Positions 24,886-35,971 of a DNA stretch of 64,000 nucleotides are shown one piece after another. The number at the start of each line of letters is the position of its first letter. The stretch's first letter is position 1. Made by a program: the position numbers and the translations under genes. Origin of the DNA: Ramazzottius varieornatus (Eukaryota > Tardigrada > Eutardigrada > Parachela > Ramazzottiidae); assembly GCA_001949185.1 (NCBI GenBank), contig BDGG01000004.1:2164278-2228277 (forward strand), given 5' to 3'. The notes below the pieces were generated by a model. It made no database searches and had not been told where the DNA came from. It saw only the letters and a program-made list of their open reading frames with translations.

Positions 24886-25575
24886 TCATGGAAGATAGAT
24901 TTTACAGAGGTGATACTGATCGTAGAAGTGATGGAAGCAGAGAGGAGCTTCGCACCAGCCGCACTTAAGCAAAAGCCGGTCGTCGCAGTTTTCATGGTCG
25001 CAATGACCAGTCAACTTCTTGGGGAAAGAGAATTCGGTAGGATTTACATAGTCAAAGGACTCGTTTCTTCGTAGCGACATTCCTCCAGAAATCGACGGAG
25101 CGTTTCTTGTAGTCGAGGGTGACTGCGTTACTTGGCGGCTGTTTTGTGTTCGGTATTCGCGGGACATAGAATCCGTTGGACGATGTTTCCGTTCCACTGG
25201 AGAGAGGCTCGACGACTTTATCTTCTTGGCAAGGATTTTCGTCGGGTTCAGCCAGCTGATTAGACGCAGCAACCAACTTCTCGAACTCGTCGAAAGTCTA
25301 CATGTCTGTTTGCAGTTCATATTGCAGGTCTTCTTCAAGTGCCAACGAAGAACTACCTGCTCATTTGATTTTAACATCCAGAAATTCTGAAACAGAAACA
25401 GAAAGGTGAAATATCTCATATCAATGTCAGCCATAGTAAACGGCAACAGTACAATACCTTTGACGAGTTCTTTTAACTGCTTATCAGCCTCGCTCGGTTG
25501 TCCATCCAGTTGGAAGAGCTGCTTGTAGTCTTCCTCCAGAAGCTTCAACACATTCATCGGATTAACGGAATCCAT
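24886..25575 (-). CDS. Unrecognised Cys/His-rich C-terminal protein inside inverted repeats
   Basis: I do not recognise this gene. A single open frame of 229 codons starts MDSVNPMNVLKLLEEDYKQL and ends with a Cys/His cluster, spaced C-x4-C-x7-C-x2-C-x4-C-x2-HH with a YHLC end (motif KCGWCEAPLCFHHFY). This resembles the small zinc-binding tails seen in some piggyBac-type transposases and B-box-like domains; I cannot decide which. A GT..AG interval at about 25390-25465 (donor AAAG|GTATTG, acceptor TGTTTCAG) is a good intron candidate, but splicing it puts a stop (TGA) a few codons on. A second frame between 25052 and 25300 is also protein-like (FEKLVAASNQLAEPDENP) and follows an in-frame TAG. 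The locus is therefore either one unspliced ORF or a decayed, frame-shifted copy. The flanking 66-bp inverted repeats favour a mobile-element origin. Confidence 0.45.
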   Translation of the reverse strand: MDSVNPMNVLKLLEEDYKQLFQLDGQPSEADKQLKELVKGIVLLPFTMADIDMRYFTFLFLFQNFWMLKSNEQVVLRWHLKKTCNMNCKQTCRLSTSSRSWLLRLISWLNPTKILAKKIKSSSLSPVERKHRPTDSMSREYRTQNSRQVTQSPSTTRNAPSISGGMSLRRNESFDYVNPTEFSFPKKLTGHCDHENCDDRLLLKCGWCEAPLCFHHFYDQYHLCKIYLP

Positions 25576-25761
25576 TTCGGGCGACAGTGGAAATCACGCA
25601 GTAACGGAACGATGAATGTAAGAGCAATGAAGCAACCGGCACAGCAAAACTGATGGCGCTTGGCTTAGCGTAGAGTACAAGCGCAACTGGTTCAATCAAT
25701 ATCAAATCAACCATCAGGCAATCAAATCAGTTGATTTGCTGTCACACTGGTGATCCGCCCT

Positions 25762-25827
25762 GAATTTGATGTTACTTCCGCTTCCTGTGGCGTCTTCCAG
25801 GATTTTATTTCGTCGATTTAGTTTATC
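25762..25827 (-). repeat. Right arm of 66-bp inverted repeat
   Basis: Reverse-complement partner of 24765-24830, with three mismatches. The arms lie 931 bp apart. No TTAA or other target-site duplication is visible immediately outside either arm. Confidence 0.9.
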
Positions 25828-26639
25828 TCAGTTTGTGGAGCAAACTCTGCTCTATCATGCTATCATATTGGTTTGAGGATCAGAGTGGACAGACTGGCGT
25901 TAATCCCTTGTAAGAAACTTACCTGTATCGCGAATAACTGGGGAAGTGTACGCACCCCATATAAGCCGCGCTGCGTAGAAAAAGAGAGGGGTACAGAGAA
26001 AACAGCAGTAGGAAATAAGTGGGGAGCCTTACTTTCTATTCCCCCGTAGACATTCGTATACGAAAGTAGACAAAAGTTCCTTTCGATTAAATTTCTCCAG
26101 ACTGATACCGATATTAGAACGGGAGCGACGTGCACATGAATCCATTGTTTCATTGAGCGGCGCTCTGTTCTCTTTCCCATGTTCCCAAGTTAGCTAACCG
26201 AGGCCAGAGAGTTTCACGGCCTGTCCCCTGTAGAGCGGTATTGGTTCAACAGTGTATCCGGAGACTCCTTCTACTGGTGCAACAGCACGCCAGAATCGCA
26301 ATCTCGTTGTCGAAGCACTTAGTGGAAAAATGTCTTTTGCATACGGCCATACTCCATACGCAATAGCTGGCAATATACTGTTCGTTGAAAGAAGTGCGAT
26401 CTTCCGCAGGGTTAAACTACCCCTGCACTTCATCTATTCCTCACCTTGGTTCGTGTCGGGAAGAAACAGAAGGATGATGAGTTTATGACTGTTGCAACTG
26501 TGACCGTCCGTCCGCTTCCTGTAGTTCTGCTGACTCCAAAGACCGCAGTTGGCAGTGGAAGTTATTTTCTTCTAGCCGTATCCGGATTGTTCGTCCACTT
26601 CAGCATCCGATCTGGTTTGCTCCGCCAAGACGAAAGAAG
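25828..26639. other. Upstream region of CRNKL1
   Basis: No conserved exon is seen in these 0.8 kb. Short open frames on both strands lack homology to anything I know. The CRNKL1 promoter and 5' UTR should be here, by position only. Confidence 0.35.
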
Positions 26640-29583
26640 ATGGCAGATACCAGAGCACCTAAGGGGAAGGTACCCCGAGTTGGCCAGGTAGGGGATATGA
26701 ATATACTTTATCCTGTTGACTCCTTTGATTGAACTCCATTGCCATCATATAATTATGTTTTGTGCGCGTACATGTGGGTGAGATCATGAAATGGATCTGT
26801 GATTGTTATGCCTACGTTATAGGTGAAGAACAAGACACCCGCCGAAGTGCAGATTACTGCCGAACAACTTCTTCGAGAAGCTAAAGAACGTCAGCTCGAA
26901 ACTGTTCCGATCGTAAGTTGATGGTCGCTTTTACATATACATACTAGGTATTTTGTTCCACCTTATACCACTTAGCAAAACTGTGGGCGTACGACGAATA
27001 CGGACTAACTGCGGTTTATGCATATAGCCACCTAAGCAGAAGATATCTGATCCAGTAGAGTTAGCAGATTTCCAGCTACGTAAACGTAAAGACTTCGAAG
27101 ATGGCATCCGAAGGAACAGGAACAATATGGCAACATGGATGAAGTACGCAGCATGGGAGGAAAACCAAAAAGACCTGCAAAGGTTCGTGAATCTCATACA
27201 AACCCTTTCTCTTTGATCTACCGACTGCGATGAATGAACTTCTTTAGGGCACGATCCATCTACGAACGAGCACTGGACGTCGACCATCGAAATATCCCGT
27301 TGTGGCTGAAGTATGCCGAGATGGAGATGAGGTGAGTTTCGCATATACCGCTTTGACAACTCACGAATTCATACGATTCGCGTACTGTTTCCCTGCAGGA
27401 ATCGACAGGTGAACCACGCACGTAATATTTGGGATCGAGCAGTCACGATCATGCCAAGAGCTAACCAGTTTTGGTACAAATATACGTATATGGAAGAAAT
27501 GCTGAACAACATTGCTGGATGCCGGTAAGACTGAAGAGTGCCATGTCTGTTGGTCTCCATATAGCTGACTTGGGTTTTGATCTTTTAGCCAAGTTTTCGA
27601 ACGGTGGATGGAATGGCAGCCGCACGAGCAAGCATGGTTAAGTTACATCAATATGGAAATGCGGTACAAGGAAGCTGAACGCGCTCGATCTATCTATGAA
27701 AGATTTGTCCTGACCCATCCGGAAGTGAAGAACTGGATTCGGTACGCCCGTTTTGAGGAGCAGAATGGGTTTATTAATGGAGCAAGATCGGTGTTCGAAC
27801 GCGCTGTCGAATTCTACGGCGAGCAGTTTCTCCAAGAAGAGCTGTACGTGTCCTTCTCACGTTTTGAGGAACGACAGAAAGAGGTATACTGTGCTCTTTC
27901 TGTAAGATGGAAGTTGCTGGTTGAGCTGTGTGCCAATCTAATCTTTGTACTGTAGTTCGAACGAGCAAGAACGATATACAAATACGCAATGGACCATCTG
28001 CCGAAAGAAAAAGCCGCCGAACTTCTCAAGAGTTACAGCATCTTCGAGAAGAAACATGGTTCACGACTTGGTATTGAAGATGTTGTCCTGAACAAGCGAA
28101 AGTTGCAGTACCAAGATGAGCTGAAGTCTGATCCTATGAACTACGACGCGTGGTTCGATTACCTGAAGATCTTGGAGGAGGAAGGTAATGTGGATACTAT
28201 CCGGGACGAGTACGAGAAAGCCATTTCGAACGTTCCACCTGTACAAGAGAAGAGATACTGGCGCCGGTACATCTACTTGTGGATCAAGTATGCCCTCTTC
28301 GAGGAGCTTGTGGCTGAATCACCAGAAAGAACTCGACAGATCTACCAGATGTGCATTAACCAGATACCACACAAGAAGTTCACGTTCGCCAAAGTCTGGC
28401 TTCTGGCGGCACAGTTCGAAGTCCGCCAGAAAGCTCTGACCAGCGCCCGCAAACTCTTGGTAAGTTTAACGACTTGTGCACTCTTTGGTTTTTTATACTA
28501 GTAGTAATTGATATTGATTCCTTTTCACAGGGCGTTGCCATCGGAAAATGCCCAAAAGATAAACTCTTCCGTGGCTATATCGAACTTGAAATTCAGCTAA
28601 GAGAGTTCGAGAGATGTCGCTTGCTGTACGAGAAGTTTTTGGAGTTCGATCCAGCAAATTGCTCCACCTGGATCAAGGTAAGCGTAATATCGTCCCTGAT
28701 GTAGTTACATATAGACAGCACTGGATTTCTTCTGTTCTAGTACGCCGATCTGGAAGGAATATTGGGCGATGTGGACCGAGCACGGGCAATCTACAGTCTA
28801 GCCATAAGCCAGCCTCGGCTCGACATGCCGGAAACCCTTTGGAAGTCCTTCATAAACTTCGAGAAGGAACAAAGAGATTTCGATCGCGCACGACAGCTAT
28901 ATGAAAAGCTCCTGCAAAGAACAAGTCATGTTAAGGTACGAGAGCGATACCTGGCTATCGTGTTATCATTCTTTTCTAATCGACCAGCTTCCAGTTCTTC
29001 TCCCCTGTCTAGGTCTGGATAAGTTTTGCTGAGTTCGAGCTCGAAGTAGCCGCGAAGCAGAAGGATACAGCTGGAGGTATCACTAGGGCGCGTAACGTTT
29101 ATCGACGTGCTTTGCGCGCGCTGCAGATAAGCAACTCGGAGAAGGAAGAACGTGTCATCCTGCTTGACGCGTGGAAAGAATTCGAGGTACTTAGCTTGAT
29201 ATTATTGTCCTGTCGTTGAGTTGCTTAATATGATATCTGATCTGTAGGCGAATTACGGTGACGAAGAATCGGCTCAGGAAGTCGAGAAGGAAATGCCGAA
29301 GAAGGTTAAGAAGCGCCGTAAGATCGAAGCGGAGGACGGCACGGAAGCAGGATGGGAGGAATACTTCGACTACATCTTTCCGAGCGATGAGGTCGCTCAG
29401 CCCAACCTCAAACTTCTCGCACTGGCTAAGCAGTGGAAAACACAGAAGCAAGCCGAACCAGTCAGCGAGGAAGTACCCAGCGACCCAGTCCCCGCAACGA
29501 ACGATTTTGCGGCAGCTGAAGCCGGCAATCTGCCGCATGCTTCATCCTACGACGAAGAGCACGATCGAGAAGAGGAATACTGA
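26640..29583 (+). CDS. CRNKL1: Crooked neck-like spliceosome HAT-repeat protein
   Basis: Crooked neck (yeast Clf1/Syf3) is a scaffold of the Prp19-associated complex needed for spliceosome activation. About eleven exons are recognisable: 26640-26689, 26823-26911, about 27029-27183, 27247-27331, 27400-27523, 27590-27880, 27957-28458, 28531-28677, 28741-28935, 29013-29184 and 29248-29583, split by introns mostly of 55-80 bp. The N-terminus reads [20 protein letters not shown], almost identical to human. HAT repeats run through the body: [68 protein letters not shown] and [16 protein letters not shown]. The C-terminus [20 protein letters not shown], followed by EEYFDYIFP, is the conserved tail. 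Length is near the family's usual 680-700 residues, so the gene looks complete. It is convergent with NAA20, with 281 bp between stops. Confidence 0.97.
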
Positions 29584-29864
29584 TACTATTAGTTTACTGT
29601 TGATATTTTTGGGCAGAATAACTTCGAACACTTTTTTAACAGCCAGCAGACGTGCGGTCGATCCAAACGCCGTTGTTTTTACAGCAGACCTCAGAACCGT
29701 TCTAGTCTGTTAACCGCATGGTTCTGGCTTACTTGTGAGCAAGAATGTCGTCGAAAGCACCGACCACGAACTCTCCGGGATAGCGCTCAATTGTACTAAT
29801 TTGCTATAAAAATGAAAACCATCGTGAACACGAAGAGTGATGTTCTGCAGCACAAACGCTCCGT

Positions 29865-30683
29865 TTATTCAGGTATCTCCTCCGGTAATACTGGATCTTT
29901 AGGCGCAGGTCGAACTGATATTCTTGCGGTATCGCGAATTAAAGGTACTCTCATGTCAAACGCGTCTTCGCTGGGCTCCCCCGAATAATATTCGAGTACC
30001 CTCCGGTAAACTGAGTATCCCATTTTCTTGTACATTTCTACAGCAGTATGGTTCGAGACTCTCACGTATAAATCGCAGAAGTAGGCTTTCCGTCTACAAA
30101 AAGTGCGATCAGGGCTGAGGACGTGGTACTTTATGCATTAAATAACTCGCGTACCTGTTTGATGCCTCTTCGAACCTCCTCATAAGGTCGGAAGCGATCC
30201 CGCATCGACGATGAAACATATCCACGCTGAGTGCGGTAATGTGGCTGTGCCAGTTCATTCCATCACCCTCAACCTTTCCCATAACTGAAAAAGGCGCGTA
30301 CGTCAGTTCACCAACAAAGCACAGTTCGTCGGAAATGAGCTCAATTATTTACTATATCCGATTATCAGTCCATTCGGATCGAGAGCGACCAGAAACAGAT
30401 CCGGCCAGCTCGTCAAATAGTGCAGATAGAATCCAGCATTATACTACGACGAGGAAAGTTTCACACGGTCACATTTCCTCTAAGTTCAGCAATTCGGAAG
30501 TACAAACTTACTGTTTCGGTCCAGTAATCAAGATTCCTGTACGGAAAACAATAACTCATTTAAGACGGACTAACATCACTCTCGATAATTCGGTGAAGCG
30601 GCAGCATACACGAATCCTTACACTCTGGAGATTCCTTTGTTGATGATCTCAGCTGGTCGAGCTTCCCGTACAACGAACGCCAT
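29865..30683 (-). CDS. NAA20: NAA20, catalytic subunit of NatB N-terminal acetyltransferase
   Basis: NAA20 acetylates protein N-termini beginning Met-Asp/Glu/Asn/Gln co-translationally, with NAA25 as partner. Five exons join in phase: about 30620-30683 (MAFVVREARPAEIINKGISR), about 30512-30537 (NLDYWTET), about 30355-30450 (YNAGFYLHYLTSWPDLFLVA then LDPNGLIIGY), about 30155-30287 (MGKVEGDGMNWHSHITALSV, then DMFHRRCGIASDLM) and 29865-about 30093 (CDLYVRVSNHTAVEMYKKMG then YSVYRRVLEYYSGEP). HITALSV, the RRxGxA acetyl-CoA loop (here RRCGIA) and the SVYRRVLEYYS end follow human NAA20. The second exon is only about 26 bp. The N-terminus differs from human MTTLRAFT, but the phase of the join to NLDYWTET is exact. 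It is divergent from ZMPSTE24 across 418 bp. Confidence 0.93.
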
Positions 30684-31101
30684 GGTAGAAAGACGGATTC
30701 TTTGTCAATTCACCGGTCCACCGAGCAAGTGAAGACATCTTTGGTCTTTCTCCCGCTGGCTGAGAAATTTTAACTTCCGGTGAGTCCGTAAATCAAGGCT
30801 TTGATTTGAAGCCTTGAGGGCGGCGGGCGGGGTGTGCTGACGTCAGCTCGATAGCCATTTGTCTGATTGAAGAAGCATTATTGATTGACTGCAACAACAG
30901 AAAGAGATCTCGAGTTCACGATTTTTCCTTCAAACTCCTTCGAAGTTCGAAATCCTTATTCCTTTACTCGTTCTCTTCTGAATCTTCTCGCCCCTGCAGT
31001 TCGGACGGGTTGCAGCTTCTGGTTTTGGGTTTCGACAGAAAGACAGCCCAGTGGGGTTGAGGATATAGTGAACGGACTAGCCTGTTCGTCTTCGGGGGAA
31101 G
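30684..31101. promoter_or_regulatory. Divergent promoter NAA20 / ZMPSTE24 with CRE and GC box
   Basis: This 418-bp space separates two head-to-head housekeeping genes. It contains a full palindromic CRE, GCTGACGTCAGC (30836-30847), directly preceded by a GC-box-like GGGCGGCGGGCGGGG run (about 30818-30832). A hairpin CAAGGCTT..AAGCCTTG lies at 30794-30816. CRE and GC boxes are known elements of bidirectional housekeeping promoters; that they work here is inference. Confidence 0.6.
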
Positions 31102-33749
31102 ATGGAGGACGACAGGTTTCTGTTTCCAGAAACGGAGTCTCAAAGTCAAAAGGCACACGTTGTTTCGAAGTCATATTCCTCCGGATCCTTCTACGGTGCA
31201 CCATCTACCATCTTCTGGGCATGTCTTGGATTCAGCTGGGTCGTCTACTTATGGGATCTGTACTTGTCGCTTCGTGAGGTAAGTTCCTTACGTCAATTGC
31301 TGTGTAAAGCAGGTGTGACTGTGTCAACTTACGTTAGAGTGCGTCCAGAGTCCAGACCGGAAGCTGGCCTTTATTGTGGGAATTTATGGTCAGGCGTGTC
31401 GCTTCGTCTATATACGACTCCTTATGGCGTGCTTGGAAGGGCTAAACTCATAGTAATTCTCTCTTCTAGCTTAAAGCGCAGCGGAATGCGAAAAAGATCC
31501 CGGTCAGCCTTCAGCAGTCGATAACAAAGGAGGAATTCGAGAAGAGCCGCGAGTACACTTTGGATAAATCGGTCTTTGGGATGCTGACGGGAGTGGTCAA
31601 TCAGATCGAAACGACGGTAACTTACATTCTTACGCTTTGAAGTGCAAAACGTCTGACGGAATATTGGTTTTACGGAAACTGAAGTACAGTATGGTGGCAG
31701 CCTAGCAGATGTATCAACTGCTCACGATCAGACACATCCTTGTGTGGTATCTTGACGGTACCTCGAAAGAATGAAAATTTAACGGAAATTTTTGTTTTCT
31801 AGTTGATTCTTCTTTTGAACGGCATGCCATGGTTATGGAAAGTGAGTGGAGAACTGCAACCGCTTCGCTTTGGGCCATTGGGCACTGAGGTTAGGAATGT
31901 AGGAAGTGGCGCTTGGGTCTTCTTGTGTAACCAACGAAAATGATTGTTTGGAATTGTAATCTCGGTTTAGATCTGCCAGACTCTGGTCTTCCTCACCCTC
32001 TCGCAGGTACCGTGCAAGTTTTATTTTAGGAATTTTCTTCTTTGAAGTACTGGATTATCAAGCTCCGTTTCTCGGGCAGATATTGGAAACAATCATATCA
32101 CTGCCTTTTTCGTACTACAAGACCTTTGTAATCGAGGAGCGACACGGGATGAACAAACAGGTACCTATCCGTATGAATACGTTTTTGCTAAAGTCCTTCT
32201 AACCCTTGTATTTTGTAGACGCTGGGTTATTTCTTCAAGGACATGATCAAAAAGTTTTTTGTCTTCAATGTTGTCATCTCGAACATCGTCGTCCCTCTAC
32301 TCATCTATGTCATCCATGTGCGTTCTCCAAACTCGACAAATACGGATTTAAGGGTTACCAAGCTGTCAGTCAGTTTTGATTCTTTGTTTTTCAGATCGGT
32401 GGAGATTATGCCTTTTTTTATGCGTGGTTATTCTGCGTTGTAGTGTTCCTGGTACGTTATCTCGTATTTTAATGCGTGTATAGTATCGGAGCACTACCAC
32501 GCCTTTTTCTGTTACAGTTCATCTCCACAATATACCAGGATTACATCGCTCCCATCTTCGATACCTACAAACCTGTACCGGAAGGAGAACTCAGGACGAG
32601 CATTGAAGCTCTGACAAACAAGCTGAGGTTTCCTCTACACCGCCTCTACATTGTCGAAGGTTTGCAGTGGTCACTTGCCATGATTAAGCAAGAACAGTAC
32701 ACCATGTTCAAAGTATCTGAGCCCGGCGAGGTTTTATTTACAGGCTCAAAACGGTCCGCGCATGCAAACGCCTACTTTTTCGGAATGTTCAATAAGAAGA
32801 CGATCGTTCTGTTCGACACGCTCTTCGGCACCGAGGAGAAACCAGTGCAGTCTGCTAAGCCATCAGAAACCGCAACAGATCCGCTGTCAAATAGAGACAG
32901 TGAAATCAAAGGGGTTCGTTAGATAAGCTGCGACTCAAGTAGTTCACATTCCGTGGCACATGCAGCGGTCCCGTAACGGAAAAGTGTGCATGTTCGGGAT
33001 TACACTTACGAGTACTAACCTCCTTGATGTTTCGTATGTATTTCAGGACAAGGAGGTGGCGCTAGGGTGCTCGAATCAAGAAATCGTAGCTGTTTTATCG
33101 CACGAACTAGGACACTGGTCCTTGGGACATTTTTGGAAGAATATTTTGATCTCCATGGTATGTACCGCTAAACATCAAGTGGTCATCGTCATTCCCATCC
33201 GGAATCCTCGAGATCAGAAAACCGAAACACAGAATTTATTTCAGACTAGTCTCCTGGTATCCTTCTCTGTTTTCGGGTTCCTGTACCGAAATCAGGCGAT
33301 ATTCTCGGCGTTCGGATTCTACAACGAGCAGCCTACGATCATCGGCCTCGTCATCATTTTGCAGTACATCTACGCGCCTGCAAATGAGGTAGGAATACCC
33401 GAGCATGCTTGGCGATGGTTTTGCGCTCATTCCAGTCATATTTCAGATCCTGTCTTTCGCAATGACCCAGCTGAGCCGGATGTTCGAGTTTCAGGCGGAC
33501 AGTTTCGCCAAGAAACTGAACGCAGCGGAAGCGCTCAAGGGTGCCCTAATCAAGCTCAATCAAACGAACAAGGGCTTTCCTGTCCACGACTGGCTGTACA
33601 GTAAGTGCTTAAATGGTTGACACTGAAGTCTCCGGCAATTGAATGCGCAGATGCTAAAGACCCGTAAAAACTTCTATCTTTTAGGCATGTTCAACCATTC
33701 CCATCCTACCCTTGAGCAGCGTCTTGCTGCGTTGGGTAAGACGGAGTGA
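31102..33749 (+). CDS. ZMPSTE24: ZMPSTE24/Ste24 CAAX prenyl protease (M48)
   Basis: Ste24 is a multipass ER/inner nuclear membrane zinc protease that removes the -AAX tripeptide from prenylated CaaX proteins and, in vertebrates, matures prelamin A. Exons include 31102-31278, 31470-31616, 31803-31889, 31971-32006 and 32080-about 32160, then several more to 33749. Family motifs in order: [33 protein letters not shown], the zinc motif [14 protein letters not shown] (HExxH), [32 protein letters not shown] (third zinc ligand Glu) and [10 protein letters not shown], ending [16 protein letters not shown]. Hydrophobic segments such as [20 protein letters not shown] fit the usual seven membrane spans. 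The intron at 32660-32743 is 84 bp with no in-frame stop, so an unspliced reading would wrongly insert 28 residues before [14 protein letters not shown]. The gene appears complete and is convergent with the MLF gene (200 bp between stops). Confidence 0.95.
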
Positions 33750-33949
33750 GCTGAGAATGAGGATCTCGGCGGCACCATGCGGACATATCGGTTCGCGTAG
33801 AAGATACCGGTACTGAGATACTGCGTTGCACTGTTTGAGCACTGTTTTTCAAAAAAAAGGGAAAACATGCTGAGAATTTTTTTTGAATTTTCATTCCATC
33901 CAGTTTCATTCGATACCAGCTATCTGATATTGAAACTCAAGACTTCCGG

Positions 33950-34894
33950 CTAAAGCATCTCGCTAATATTGTCGGAGTCTTTCTTGTCCTCAGTTACGTT
34001 TTCTGTTTCTGGATACGGAATGCATACAATACTTTGCGGTTTATCGGTTGACTCGTCGTTCTTCAGGGTATATTGCTGTCGATTGCTGGCTCGCCACTCA
34101 TGGAGGAAATCCTTCAGTCCATCTACGGCGAAAATTATCACACGATTCATTCTAACGTATTTCCATAACTAAGCACTTGTATCAGAGCCTAAGGAGCTCA
34201 CCTTCATTTAGGTTGACCAACTCTGTCTGTTCGATCTCGCATCCGGTGATGCAATCACGAGACTTCTCCTCCACGTAACCTCGGTCTCCCAAATGGCGAG
34301 AAACTACCAGTGTTTCTGTGTTACTTTCCGAGTCGCACGAGGTCCGACGACATTCACGTACCTAATAATAATACATCATGAGACTACAGTTACTGGTGTT
34401 ATGTGTTGTCGCGTACGCTTAGCGCATTACCCGCTTTTAGCTCTAACCAAATCCAGAAACTGGTCAGTTGTTTTAAGTGCGTTGTACTTACGCCACCTGG
34501 AGCGGTCCGCGTAGCCGCTGACGCGTGAAACAGCTTCGGTCTTCCTTGTCCATCGTCCACATAAGTTGAAACTGAGGTCGCACTGAACGAATGTCCAAGG
34601 GTTTTGCAGGCTGAACGCGAGGTTTCCTTCAGAGTTTTCTCCTGTAATTCATTAAACAGTTACGCTAACGTTGTTTGGGTTTGGCATTTGGGCTCGTTAG
34701 TATGTACTTGCTGACTTTGCTAAAATCACCAGAAACAAACTCACGATCTCATCAAAGGCGGCATCGATTTCGTCGATGTCCAGTTTTCCTTCCGGGTCCG
34801 CGCAAATCGCATTCCGAGGCTTTGGACCAACTTTGTTCCTTCCCGGGAACAACGAAGCACGAAGTAGGCCCGAGCAGTTCGCCACTTGAGACAT
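33950..34894 (-). CDS. MLF: Myeloid leukemia factor (MLF) family protein
   Basis: MLF proteins are small adaptors linked to 14-3-3 binding, Hsp70/DnaJB6 partnership and transcriptional control. Four exons join in phase: about 34748-34894, 34499-about 34645, about 34202-34360 and 33950-about 34125. The core reads LGHSFSATSVSTYVDDGQGR, then PKLFHASAATRTAPGGVREC, SRHLGDRGYVEEKSRD and ELVNLNEDGLKDFLHEWRAS. These align with the MLF pattern HSF-SSS-Y-G-PKV-Q-S--R-APGG-REt--GHHIGDR-H--EKS----G----DFINLDE--A--FD-EW. The histidine pair of GHHIGDR is replaced by SRHLGDR. The N-terminus is only about 50 residues before the core, shorter than in vertebrate MLF1, so a further 5' exon may exist upstream. 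Confidence 0.85.
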
Positions 34895-35971
34895 CTTGTT
34901 GAACAGTCGTCGGTGGCAGAGCTTCCGTTTGAAGGCAGGAAACCGTTTAGAGCAATTATCGTATAACGGGCTGTCAAAGCAAAGCGTCGCAGCAATATGT
35001 TATGAAGTCGTCCGAAACTTCATGGTTCACCGTGAAAGATAATCACACCCTCCCGTGCGCATACGTTCGGATCCCGGACGACAAGCGCTCGTCGACGAGC
35101 TTCAATGGAAGAGCTGACCACCTTAATTACAGGTATTATCTTCACGGATAAAATCAAATCCGCATATGCAACTTTCAGAATACAAAAAAACAGCACGGTG
35201 AAAGCACAAATGATCCGCTCGTTCGCTGCAGGCACTGGTACAGTGTATGACAGAATAAACCGTTAAAAATGGGTGTTGGATGGAACCAGATGGATGACGC
35301 CAATGAAATTTGCGCATGCAGCAAAATATAATTCTTATTGGCCGAGTCGTAAATAATCTCCAGCTTCAGTATTACGCCCATTTCGACGGGTAATTTTGTC
35401 GTACACTGTACAGTAAGAACTGCTGATCCCAACGAAAGCTAGATCCTAGAGTCATGAGCAGACGCGCAAATTGATCACACAACAAACAACCTCGTGCTTG
35501 AATGCCAGATGGCAAAAGACACACATCTTCGGCCTGGCAGTCAAGATGGAGTTCTAAAGAGGCTAGAGTCCTTCACGCTTCAATGACAGTACGAGCCCAT
35601 GCTACTGCGAGTGACGCACAATTCCCCGTAGTCTGCACGACTTCAACGCTATTAATAAACCGTCCACTACTATCCCACGCCCCAAGAAGCGGTTCAGATA
35701 TTCAGGTCAGTGAAAATTAAGGTCTGGAATTGCAGATTTGTAGGTTGGTAGCTGTCGGAAACAGGCACCAAGTTCTTCACTCTCCGAACCCCGTATCAGA
35801 CCAGCGTCAACAGAATTCTAACTGGAGCACAATTATCACTCAGTTATCAAACGTGTTAGATGCCTTATTGTACCCCAAACAGTTCACAAACATGACAAAA
35901 AATAAAATAAACAACGTAGACTGGCAGACGTCAGAATAAAAAACACTTCCTTGTGCAAGTCGCCTTGGATT
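34895..35971. other. Interval between the MLF gene and FAM136A
   Basis: About 1.1 kb with no supported exon. It lies 5' of the MLF gene and 3' of FAM136A (both minus). AATAAA-like motifs occur near 35903 and 35936 on the plus strand, which is the wrong strand for FAM136A. Nothing else is evident. Confidence 0.35.

Noticed and set aside
31971-32040. A 23-bp ultra-short intron in ZMPSTE24 (32007-32029)
   Set aside because: Using TTTTAG at 32029 shifts the frame. The acceptor CGGGCAG at 32079 gives a normal 73-bp intron and the conserved [16 protein letters not shown].
32659-32744. An apparent 28-residue insertion before [13 protein letters not shown] in ZMPSTE24
   Set aside because: It has a GT donor and TTTACAG acceptor, and removal restores the family sequence [13 protein letters not shown]; it is an intron.
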